The notes under the pieces: model-generated
Seen by the model: the letters and a program-made list of their open reading frames with translations, nothing else
Databases searched by the model: none
What the model was told of the DNA's origin: nothing
Made by a program: the position numbers and the translations under genes
In this document: piece by piece, positions 30,322 to 37,143 of the stretch
Numbering within the stretch: the stretch's first letter is position 1
Layout: the number at the start of each line of letters is the position of its first letter
NCBI RefSeq assembly: GCF_030547005.1
Contig: NZ_JAUOPN010000005.1
Location: forward strand, 124,001-188,000
DNA: 64,000 bases
Direction: 5' to 3'
Source of the DNA: Maribacter sp. 1_MG-2023
GTDB lineage: Bacteria > Bacteroidota > Bacteroidia > Flavobacteriales > Flavobacteriaceae

Positions 30322-30519
30322 CTAAGATAACATAACACCGCAGACACCAAGGCTTATTAGGCAATACACTCCAGCTAAAATCATAAAGACTTTACCCGCT
30401 TTTTTCTTCTTATAATAAAATAAAATTGCTCCAATAATAATGAAAAAGATTGCAGGACCGAACATGATTAGAAACAATAAGGTAGCAAGACCGTCTAGAT
30501 TACCAACTTCTAAAATCAT
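30322..30519 (-). CDS. Small membrane protein, third gene of the Lgt-like/radical SAM operon
   Basis: A 65-residue protein with two predicted membrane helices: LATLLFLIMFGPAIFFIIIGAI (about 11-32) and KVFMILAGVYCLISLGVCG (about 44-62), with a Lys-rich turn (YYKKKKAGK) between them that would be cytoplasmic. Family not recognised. Its ATG overlaps the stop of the radical SAM gene by four bases (ATGA), so translation is coupled and it probably works with that enzyme, for example as a membrane docking subunit; this is inference from context only. Confidence 0.75.
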   Translation of the reverse strand: MILEVGNLDGLATLLFLIMFGPAIFFIIIGAILFYYKKKKAGKVFMILAGVYCLISLGVCGVMLS

Positions 30520-31910
30520 AGCATTTCGTTTTGTAGTTCTTTTAATCGTTCGATCTTATCATCTCTATAAAAGAGATTCATTGTTTCAAACGGAATAATC
30601 TTATAATCTTTGTTTACAATGTGCACGCACGATTTCTTTATGGCACGTACATCAAAGTTATGAGCGTCTATAAATTGCATGATTATAATTCTAAAGAGAT
30701 TGTCATAACCCAATTCTGGGGCATCAATTTCTGGTAGGCAGCACATAATACTCTTCAGGTTTTCCGAAGCTTTTTCTACGGAGTTCCCTGTGCTAAAAAG
30801 CTCGATCATTTTACCATGTAGCTGCTCATCTTGTTCGTAAATAATAGTGTTTTTACCCTCATTCAATAAGTCATCCGGATTTATAAAACGTGTTAACGGA
30901 TTTACCTCATCACCCAGTTTTAGAGCATAAGCCATTACCAAAGCATCTGGGTTACAAGGCACGGGTATTAAATCATCAGACTCAAAAATGGGAGATTGCT
31001 CTAATATTTTTCGTCGTACCTCGGTTAATGTAATACGATTTTCATCTACTTCAAAGTTCTCTAATCGCCCAGCTATTTGAGTAGGTTGAAAAGTAACTCC
31101 GCGCACACATTTTTGTTTTAAGGCAAAGTCAATGGTGCTTCCCATTTCATGATCGTTGAGTTCTTTTTGTAAAACAACAACAAGAGTGGTAGAAAGATTT
31201 AATTTGTTAAGATGTTCAAGGGCTTGTAAACGAACATCCGCAAGGTCTGCGCCTCTTAAAGTTCGTAGCACTTTGTTATCCAAAGAATCAAACTGTAAAT
31301 ACACTTCAAAATCTGGAGCATAGGTGGCCAATCGTTTTGCGAATTCAAAATCTTTGGCAATTTTTATTCCGTTGGTATTCAACATTAAATGCCGAATAGG
31401 AAGTGATTTTGCGTAATCTAGTATTTCAAAAAAATCGGGGTGTATGGTAGGTTCACCACCACTAAGCTGCACCACATCTGGTTCACTCTCATTTTTTACA
31501 ATGACGTCGAGCATTTTTTTTATTTCCTCTAGTGATCTATGTCTACCATAAGTAGGCGAAGAACCAGCATAACAGGTAGGGCAAGTAAGGTTACAACGAT
31601 CTGTCAGTTCTATAACCGTAAGACAAGAATGCTGCTCATGGTCAGGGCAAAGTCCGCAATCATATGGGCAACCATAATGCGTTTCTGTATTGAATGTTTT
31701 AGGGTATTCAGAAGCCTTATTATAGTTTCTAATATTCTTGTAATACTCAATATCATCAGCTATAAGCACTTTAGATTTACCATGCTCTTTACAATTTTTA
31801 AGCATGTAAACCTTGTCGTTTTCAAAAACGATTTTGGCATCTACCCGTCGTAAACATTCTGGGCAAAGGCTTAAAGTAAAGTCATAATACGTATAGTTTT
31901 TTTCGGACAT
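30516..31910 (-). CDS. Radical SAM protein resembling tetraether lipid synthase (Tes)
   Basis: 464 residues with an unusually Cys-rich N-terminus. Cys16-x2-Cys19 with Cys40/His43 makes a rubredoxin-like site; Cys81, Cys85, Cys88 and Cys96 form a second cluster region (GCPYDCGLCPDHEQHSC); the radical SAM motif CNLTCPTC places Cys106, Cys110 and Cys113; SGGEPTIHPDF is the GGE SAM-binding strand. Further Cys-containing segments (PVPCNPDALVMAYAL, KKSCVHIV) sit in the C-terminal half. This order (rubredoxin-like site, auxiliary cluster, CX3CX2C) is that of the MJ0619/Tes family, which joins lipid alkyl chains by radical C-C coupling in archaea. Bacterial members are mostly uncharacterised. The upstream Lgt-like gene overlaps it by 29 bases and the downstream gene by 4. 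Confidence 0.85.
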   Translation of the reverse strand: MSEKNYTYYDFTLSLCPECLRRVDAKIVFENDKVYMLKNCKEHGKSKVLIADDIEYYKNIRNYNKASEYPKTFNTETHYGCPYDCGLCPDHEQHSCLTVIELTDRCNLTCPTCYAGSSPTYGRHRSLEEIKKMLDVIVKNESEPDVVQLSGGEPTIHPDFFEILDYAKSLPIRHLMLNTNGIKIAKDFEFAKRLATYAPDFEVYLQFDSLDNKVLRTLRGADLADVRLQALEHLNKLNLSTTLVVVLQKELNDHEMGSTIDFALKQKCVRGVTFQPTQIAGRLENFEVDENRITLTEVRRKILEQSPIFESDDLIPVPCNPDALVMAYALKLGDEVNPLTRFINPDDLLNEGKNTIIYEQDEQLHGKMIELFSTGNSVEKASENLKSIMCCLPEIDAPELGYDNLFRIIIMQFIDAHNFDVRAIKKSCVHIVNKDYKIIPFETMNLFYRDDKIERLKELQNEML

Positions 31911-32664
31911 ATGTAATTCCCTGAAGGATGAATTTATAGTAGTAAATCAAACAAATTAAACATAATATTTGAATGCTGCTTAGACCAAGGATATAAAAAC
32001 CGTTAGGTTTTAGAAACTCGATAAAGAAACGAAGGGAAAAGTAACAAACCATAAAGAGCTTAAATATGTCGCCATTTTTAAAAGTATGATTCGAATTTTT
32101 AAGTCTACGGATGACCATAAAAAGTACCGTCAAAAACACAACTTCATACAACGCAATAGGATGCCTTTGAATACCATCACCTAAGTCCATTCCTGTAAAC
32201 CATGTTGTTTCTTTCCCATAAGTAAACTCTTTAATACCTGCTAAAAAGCAGCCGATTCTACCAATAATAATCCCTAAGATAATAGGTAGGGTAAACAGGT
32301 CTCCTGAAGAGTGTTTCTCAACAATAATCTTTTTGGCAAGTTCCACACCTAAAAGTCCGCCAAATAAACCGCCCATTATGGTTTTATTGTTCAGATTGTA
32401 TAGCCAATCTTCATGAATATGAGCCACAGGATTTTCAAAAAAGGCAACTACCCTAGAGAGAAACAAAGCCCCAAAGACGGCGCCTATTATAATAGAAAGC
32501 CGATTGTTAGATGAAATGACATCAGTACTCTTTTTTCTTAGAAAAACATAGTATCGAAATCCAATAAAGAAAGCCAGGTACTCTAGAATAAGATGCATAT
32601 TTAACTTTACACCAAATACAACAGGCTCAAAAGGAAGCGAGACGATAAGAAGTGTATTGTTCAT
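31882..32664 (-). CDS. Prolipoprotein diacylglyceryl transferase (Lgt)-like membrane protein
   Basis: A 260-residue polytopic membrane protein with about seven helices and Lgt-family landmarks: GGLFGGLLGVELAKK, GRIGCFLAGIKEFTYG, RHPIALYE and RFFIEFLKP. Lgt transfers diacylglyceryl from phosphatidylglycerol to lipobox cysteines. Compared with E. coli Lgt as I recall it, GRLGNFINGE has become GRIGCFLAGI (the Asn and the Glu are lost) and the His before GGL is replaced by Met, whereas HPxxLYE and the late R-x3-E (RFFIE) are retained. So it is an Lgt homologue with an altered active site rather than a safe lgt call. First gene of a three-gene overlapping operon with a Tes-like radical SAM enzyme; a role in handling or modifying lipid glycerol or alkyl chains is inferred. 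Confidence 0.8.
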   Translation of the reverse strand: MNNTLLIVSLPFEPVVFGVKLNMHLILEYLAFFIGFRYYVFLRKKSTDVISSNNRLSIIIGAVFGALFLSRVVAFFENPVAHIHEDWLYNLNNKTIMGGLFGGLLGVELAKKIIVEKHSSGDLFTLPIILGIIIGRIGCFLAGIKEFTYGKETTWFTGMDLGDGIQRHPIALYEVVFLTVLFMVIRRLKNSNHTFKNGDIFKLFMVCYFSLRFFIEFLKPNGFYILGLSSIQILCLICLIYYYKFILQGITYVRKKLYVL

Positions 32665-32696
32665 AAAGTAATTGGCAAGAAAATTAAGTGATAAAA

Positions 32697-32722
32697 TGTC
32701 AGTCTAAGCGTAGTCGAAGACC
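32697..32722. repeat. Dispersed intergenic repeat unit, 'AGCGTAGTCGAAG' type
   Basis: TGTCAGTCTAAGCGTAGTCG followed by AAGACC. A related copy (GTCATACTGAGCGCAGTCGA) lies at 36052-36071. Short intergenic sequences of this kind recur in flavobacterial genomes as I know them. Confidence 0.55.
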
Positions 32723-32871
32723 TAATTTAGTAACTAATTTACACCCTTTCTACAAACATGTATTTCAGACCTCAGCAATCCACTTCAAAAAGGCACAATT
32801 TATACAAAAATGGTTGTAATGACCTTCCCGTATTTTTATATAACTTTGCAACCCAAAATTAAAATACGCCA

Positions 32872-33870
32872 GTGCCCAAAATAGGAGACATACAACTGCC
32901 TGATTTCCCGTTGCTTTTAGCACCGATGGAAGATGTGAGCGACCCGCCATTTCGCGCCCTTTGTAAAGAGCAAGGTGCCGATGTGGTATACACAGAATTC
33001 ATTTCTTCGGAAGGATTAATTCGTGATGCCGCAAAGAGCGTCATGAAATTAGATATTTATGAAAAGGAGCGCCCAGTAGGTATTCAAATATTTGGTGCTA
33101 ACTTAGAGAGTATGCTGCAGTCTGTAGAGATTGTAGAAAAATCTAAACCAGATATCATTGATATTAATTTTGGTTGCCCAGTAAAAAAAGTAGTCTCTAA
33201 AGGAGCTGGGGCTGGTATATTGAAGGATATAGATTTAATGGTCTCTTTGACCAAGGCAATGGTAGAACATAGCAGCTTGCCTATTACCGTGAAAACAAGA
33301 TTGGGTTGGGACGATGATTCTATAAGAATTGTTGAGGTTGCAGAGCGATTACAAGATGTAGGTTGTGCAGCAATTTCAATTCATGGTAGAACCCGCGCAC
33401 AAATGTATAAGGGAAATGCCGATTGGAACCCAATTAGAGACGTCAAGAACAATCCTAGAATGCATATACCTGTATTTGGTAATGGTGATGTAGATTCGCC
33501 GGAAACAGCCATGAAAATGCGTGATGAATACGGATTAGATGGCGCCATGATAGGCCGTGCAAGTATTGGATACCCTTGGATATTTAGAGAGATAAAACAC
33601 TTCTTTGAAACGGGTACTCATTTAGATCCACCAACGATGGAAGAACGCGTAGAAGCTGCACGTCGTCATTTACAGATGTCTATAGACTGGAAAGGTGAAA
33701 TATTAGGTGTTTTTGAAACCCGTAGACATTATACCAACTATTTCAAGGGAATTCCTAATTTTAAGGAGTATCGCATGAAGATGGTGACTAGTGATGATTC
33801 TGCATCAGTATTCGCAGCTTTTGATGAGGTATTAGAGAAGTTTGGGGACCATAAGTTTACTACGGTCTAA
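32872..33870 (+). CDS. dusB: tRNA-dihydrouridine synthase B
   Basis: FMN enzyme that reduces uridine to dihydrouridine in the tRNA D-loop; 332 residues. Landmarks: LLAPMEDVSDPPFRALC (FMN-binding start), the active-site segment NFGCPVKKVVSKGAGAGIL with the catalytic Cys, KTRLGWDDD, SIHGRTRAQMYKG and GNGDVDSPETA / DGAMIGRASIGYPW. Translation appears to start at the GTG at 32872 (MPKIGDIQLPDFPLLLAPM); no ATG upstream fits. It converges with the FtsX-like permease gene, the stops overlapping by four bases. Confidence 0.93.
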   Translation: MPKIGDIQLPDFPLLLAPMEDVSDPPFRALCKEQGADVVYTEFISSEGLIRDAAKSVMKLDIYEKERPVGIQIFGANLESMLQSVEIVEKSKPDIIDINFGCPVKKVVSKGAGAGILKDIDLMVSLTKAMVEHSSLPITVKTRLGWDDDSIRIVEVAERLQDVGCAAISIHGRTRAQMYKGNADWNPIRDVKNNPRMHIPVFGNGDVDSPETAMKMRDEYGLDGAMIGRASIGYPWIFREIKHFFETGTHLDPPTMEERVEAARRHLQMSIDWKGEILGVFETRRHYTNYFKGIPNFKEYRMKMVTSDDSASVFAAFDEVLEKFGDHKFTTV

Positions 33871-35072
33871 AGATCAACCAATTTTTTATTGATACGGCTA
33901 CTTGCAATTTTAGATGCAATGATACCTAGTACAATAATTGTAGCAAGAACAATAGCAATATTGATGAATTCAAATTTTACAGGATAAGCCAACGACGGCG
34001 TAATCTTCAACCAGCTAAAAGTAAGTTGCGACCATACGATTAGCACACCGATTAAGACACCAATGAAGCCGCCAAAACCTGTTACCAATATACCCTGAAC
34101 AAAGTAAATTCTGCGTAATTCTTTAATAGTTGTACCAAGACTGTATAGTGTTTTTGAATTCTGTTGTTTGTCTAAAATCATCATAATAATAGCACCAACA
34201 ACATTAAAAAGCGCAATGATAAGTACCAAGGTAAAGATGAGGTATGTAGCAACATTTTCAGTATTCAGCATTTTATACAACGTACTGTTCAGTTGTTGTC
34301 TGTTTTTTAATTGAACACCAGCACCAAGAATAGACTGAATTTCTGAACGTACAGCACTAGGTTCAATACCTTCATCCATTTTAAAGTTGATTCCAGATAC
34401 AGTAAGTGAGTCTTTTTCAAGTAAAGCTTGCGTCAAACGTAAATCTGCAAAAACGTATTTATTATCTAAATCTGCCTCAACGGCATATACACCACCAATA
34501 ACCATGGGTAGTTGATTGTAGAGCGATGAAATACTTTGTTGTGAAATAGATCCTTTACCGGGTTTAAAAGCATAAATCTGCATAGGGCTACGAAACTGGT
34601 TGATGGTAACGCCTAAAATATTGGCAATGCCCAAACCAGATACAACCTGTGTATCGTTAATTGTCCAGTCACCGATATAGAGCGTGCTATCTACCCCAGT
34701 TACTTTGGTATAGTTGCTGTCTACACCTTTTATGTAAGCAATATGGTTTTTGCCTCGGTGTTCAAGAGAGACTTTTTCTTCTAGTTCTTTAGCGTAAAAT
34801 GCGAGTCCGTCAACTGCTTGTAAACGTTGTTCTTGTTCTGGGGATAGTGTAAATATCTTTCCGGTTGCTGGTAAAGCCTTTAATTGAGGATCGAAAGATT
34901 CGGTAAACGAAAGGCTAAAGGTTTTTAATCCGGCGAAAGCCGAAAGCACAATAAAAAGTGCTGCAGAGCCAATAACTATAACTAAAAAGGTGATAAAATT
35001 AATGATGTTGACCGCGTTCTGTGTGCTTTTAGAACGCACATACCTTTTAGCTATATAGAGAGGAAAATTCAA
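33867..35072 (-). CDS. ABC transporter permease, FtsX/LolE family
   Basis: 401-residue permease with the MacB/FtsX/LolE layout: one N-terminal membrane helix (NIINFITFLVIVIGSAALFIV, about 24-44), a large periplasmic domain to about 270, and three C-terminal helices (YLIFTLVLIIALFNVVGAII, about 277-296, then two more). Members form lipoprotein-release or stress-related complexes with a separate ATPase, which is not adjacent here. rbfA lies four bases upstream in the same direction, suggesting one transcript. I would call it LolE-like but cannot separate LolC from LolE in Bacteroidota. Confidence 0.85.
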   Translation of the reverse strand: MNFPLYIAKRYVRSKSTQNAVNIINFITFLVIVIGSAALFIVLSAFAGLKTFSLSFTESFDPQLKALPATGKIFTLSPEQEQRLQAVDGLAFYAKELEEKVSLEHRGKNHIAYIKGVDSNYTKVTGVDSTLYIGDWTINDTQVVSGLGIANILGVTINQFRSPMQIYAFKPGKGSISQQSISSLYNQLPMVIGGVYAVEADLDNKYVFADLRLTQALLEKDSLTVSGINFKMDEGIEPSAVRSEIQSILGAGVQLKNRQQLNSTLYKMLNTENVATYLIFTLVLIIALFNVVGAIIMMILDKQQNSKTLYSLGTTIKELRRIYFVQGILVTGFGGFIGVLIGVLIVWSQLTFSWLKITPSLAYPVKFEFINIAIVLATIIVLGIIASKIASSRINKKLVDL

Positions 35073-35076
35073 TCGA

Positions 35077-35469
35077 TCAGGACTTTTTACGTTTAGGTAA
35101 CAAATCTCTATTTTCTATTGGGTTCTCTTCGCGTTTTAACGACTTCTCAATATTCTCAATATAATCTAAGGAATCATCTAGGTAAAAAAGTAACTCGGGC
35201 ACTCTACGTAATTGGTTACGTGTACGTTGAGAAAGCTCATGTTTAATAAGCGGTTGGTTCGACTTAATACCTTCCATTAATTCACCTGCTTTATCGTTTG
35301 GAAAAATACTTAAGTAAATTTTCGCGATAGATAAATCGGTAGTTACAGCAACTTTAGACACTGATATTAGGGTATTACGTAGTCCGCCATCAATGGCAGC
35401 CTTTTGTAGAATATCTACAATATCTTTCTGAATGACCCCAGCTATTTTACGTTGTCTTTGCGTTTCCAT
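35077..35469 (-). CDS. rbfA: 30S ribosome-binding factor A
   Basis: KH-like 16S rRNA/30S maturation factor, 130 residues from the ATG at 35469 (METQRQRKIAGVIQKDI); an ATG five codons upstream (MYFCS...) would add a hydrophobic tag not seen in the family. Conserved stretches include ISVSKVAVTTDLSIAKIYLSIF and RRVPELLFYLDDSLDYIENIE. The protein binds 30S subunits for processing and cold adaptation. It shares its transcript with the FtsX-like permease 4 bases downstream and is divergent from methylmalonyl-CoA epimerase. Confidence 0.93.
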   Translation of the reverse strand: METQRQRKIAGVIQKDIVDILQKAAIDGGLRNTLISVSKVAVTTDLSIAKIYLSIFPNDKAGELMEGIKSNQPLIKHELSQRTRNQLRRVPELLFYLDDSLDYIENIEKSLKREENPIENRDLLPKRKKS

Positions 35470-35533
35470 ACTGCAAAAATACATAGAAATTGTATCTTAA
35501 CCCCTATATGATGTACACTGAAGCAAATAAGGC

Positions 35534-35938
35534 ATGAAAAAGATTGAACATTTAGGTATAGCGGTGAAGAACATGGAAGATTCTAATGCGCTTTTTGAGA
35601 AATTATTGGGTGTTGCTCCCTATAAACAAGAAGAAGTAGCGTCTGAAGGCGTAATGACTTCTTTCTTTCAAAACGGACCTAATAAGATAGAGCTTTTGGC
35701 AGCCACAGAACCAGACGGACCCATTGCCAAATTCTTAGAAAAAAAAGGTGAGGGCATACATCATGTTGCATTTGAAGTAGAAGATATCGTTGCAGAAATG
35801 AAACGGCTAAAGAAAGAGGGCTTCACTTTATTGAATGAAAAACCCAAAAAAGGAGCTGATAACAAGCTAGTAGCCTTCGTTCACCCAAAGACTGCAAATG
35901 GAGTGTTGGTAGAGTTGTGTCAAGAAATTAGAGAGTAA
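35534..35938 (+). CDS. mce: Methylmalonyl-CoA epimerase
   Basis: VOC-fold metalloenzyme of 134 residues that interconverts (S)- and (R)-methylmalonyl-CoA in the propionate/succinyl-CoA branch. The sequence starts MKKIEHLGIAVKNMEDSNALFEKLLG, where His7 is a metal ligand, and shows the later GIHHVAFEVEDI and VELCQEI metal-ligand strands. Length and layout match the family. Single gene; the mutase and carboxylase are not in the window. Confidence 0.93.
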   Translation: MKKIEHLGIAVKNMEDSNALFEKLLGVAPYKQEEVASEGVMTSFFQNGPNKIELLAATEPDGPIAKFLEKKGEGIHHVAFEVEDIVAEMKRLKKEGFTLLNEKPKKGADNKLVAFVHPKTANGVLVELCQEIRE

Positions 35939-36283
35939 AGATTCACTTTATTTAATTTTTCGAACGAGAATGGTTCTCGATACAAAATTCTGAAAATAGA
36001 ATTTCACTCGAACTGTCATAGGTGCTTAAGTTTGCTGAAATAATGTTGAGATGTCATACTGAGCGCAGTCGAATTGCCTAGTGGGTTAGTACGTTTCTCT
36101 TGGGCATTTAACAATTGCTAGTTTAATCCAAATAAACTAATCCACGAACTATGCATAAAAATCTTGTGTCGATTAAAAATAAGTAGTAATATTGCATCCG
36201 CAATTTGCGGGTTTTGTAATGCAGCTGGTATGAGCACCAGTCTTACTGATTTTAAACAGAATACGTATTTCAAAATTATAACC
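35939..36283. repeat. 345-base intergenic stretch holding two flavobacterial repeat elements
   Basis: There is no gene between mce and the tRNA. Around 35973-36018 a segment reads TGGTTCTCGATACAAAATTC ... AGAATTTCACTCGAACTGTC, with AAATTCT/AGAATTT as inverted arms; this is the typical flavobacterial 'TCTCGATAC...CACTCGAAC' intergenic repeat. A second unit (GTCATACTGAGCGCAGTCGA) lies at 36052-36071 and matches the one at 32697. The remainder up to the tRNA shows only AT-rich sequence. Confidence 0.6.
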
Positions 36284-36357
36284 GGTCCTATAGCTCAGCT
36301 GGTTAGAGCACCTGACTCATAATCAGGTGGTCCCTGGTTCGAGTCCAGGTGGGACCA
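36284..36357 (+). tRNA. tRNA with CAT anticodon, probably tRNA-Ile2 (lysidine) rather than elongator tRNA-Met
   Basis: Full cloverleaf: acceptor GGTCCTA pairs with TGGGACC, D-stem GCTC/GAGC, anticodon stem CCTGA/TCAGG with loop CTCATAA (anticodon CAT), T-arm with GGTTCGAGTCC. The discriminator is A36357 and CCA is not encoded. C4-G69 and C5-G68 in the acceptor stem are the pairs recognised by E. coli TilS in tRNA-Ile2, whereas elongator tRNA-Met has U-A/A-U there. That points to an isoleucine tRNA whose C34 becomes lysidine; tRNA-Met remains possible. Confidence 0.93.
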
Positions 36358-36362
36358 CATAT

Positions 36363-36399
36363 AACCTCTCAAAACATCAGTTTTTGAGAGGTTTTTTTA
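36363..36399 (+). terminator. Rho-independent terminator after the tRNA
   Basis: AACCTCTCAAAA pairs with TTTTGAGAGGTT (12 bp) across the loop CATCAGT and is followed by TTTTT. It starts 5 bases after the tRNA. Confidence 0.9.
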
Positions 36400-36538
36400 T
36401 TTTAGAGTTATACCGCTTTACACTATTCAATAATTAACAAGTTCTATGTTAAGTTATTTCATGAATATTTATATACAAGTATTGAAAACCATTTGATTAA
36501 TTTTATAGTGTACATTAAAATTGAGTTTGAAAGTAAAT

Positions 36539-36958
36539 ATGAAAAAAGCTGAAGCCATAGTACAACTACTTTATTATACTGAAGAGAATGACTTAGTAGT
36601 AAATTGTCCGCAGTTGGGTATAATTGGAGTATCAGAGGATTTACCTGAAATCAAAAATTTAAGCAAAGACGTTGTTTTGTCAATTTTTGAGGGTAAGCTT
36701 AATCAGCGCATTTCGCGATTTAAAAGTAAGACTGAATTTATAGAGAACTTATTTTTAAATGAATATTGGGAAATTATTGGAGATGATTTTAAAATTAAGC
36801 CTTTGGATTATTTCATTGAGAAATATTCATATTTAGAGAATACTTTGGCAATTGAAAATATAAAGATAATCAAGTACAAATTTGAATATTCTACCGAAAC
36901 TATTGAACAATTAGAAAACTTATTTAAAGAAGTTAATCGAATGATAAGAGAAGAGTAA
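36539..36958 (+). CDS. Hypothetical protein, 139 residues
   Basis: Not recognised. The ATG at 36539 is taken instead of a TTG at 36521. The product is soluble and charged (QLLYYTEENDLVVNCPQLGI at the start, LENLFKEVNRMIREE at the end), with one cysteine and no membrane helix. Its codon use is strikingly AT-rich even for this genome. It sits right behind a tRNA and its terminator, a position often used by integrating elements, but no integrase or direct repeat was found, so a mobile origin is speculation. Confidence 0.55.
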   Translation: MKKAEAIVQLLYYTEENDLVVNCPQLGIIGVSEDLPEIKNLSKDVVLSIFEGKLNQRISRFKSKTEFIENLFLNEYWEIIGDDFKIKPLDYFIEKYSYLENTLAIENIKIIKYKFEYSTETIEQLENLFKEVNRMIREE

Positions 36959-36997
36959 AATAAATGATATCTACAATTAAGTAGACATCATTTATTT
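36958..36997 (+). terminator. Strong hairpin after the hypothetical gene
   Basis: AAATAAATGAT...TCTAC (36958-36974) pairs with GTAGA...ATCATTTATTT (36981-36997): 16 base pairs with one a/c mismatch and a six-base loop, overlapping the stop codon. No clean T-run follows, so efficiency is unclear. Confidence 0.6.
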
Positions 36998-37143
36998 AAA
37001 ACCAACCACCAATTTCTCAACAACACCCCCATCAGATTACGCAATCAGAAATTAACATTTCTTTTAACACAATCTTTCTTAGTTAGATTTACCCAACTCT
37101 GTTCTATTTCTTAATTTACTAGTTCAAACAAACTAATTCGAAA

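Noticed and set aside
36284-36958. Integrated mobile element at the tRNA
   Set aside because: No integrase, no duplicated tRNA end and no transposase were found.
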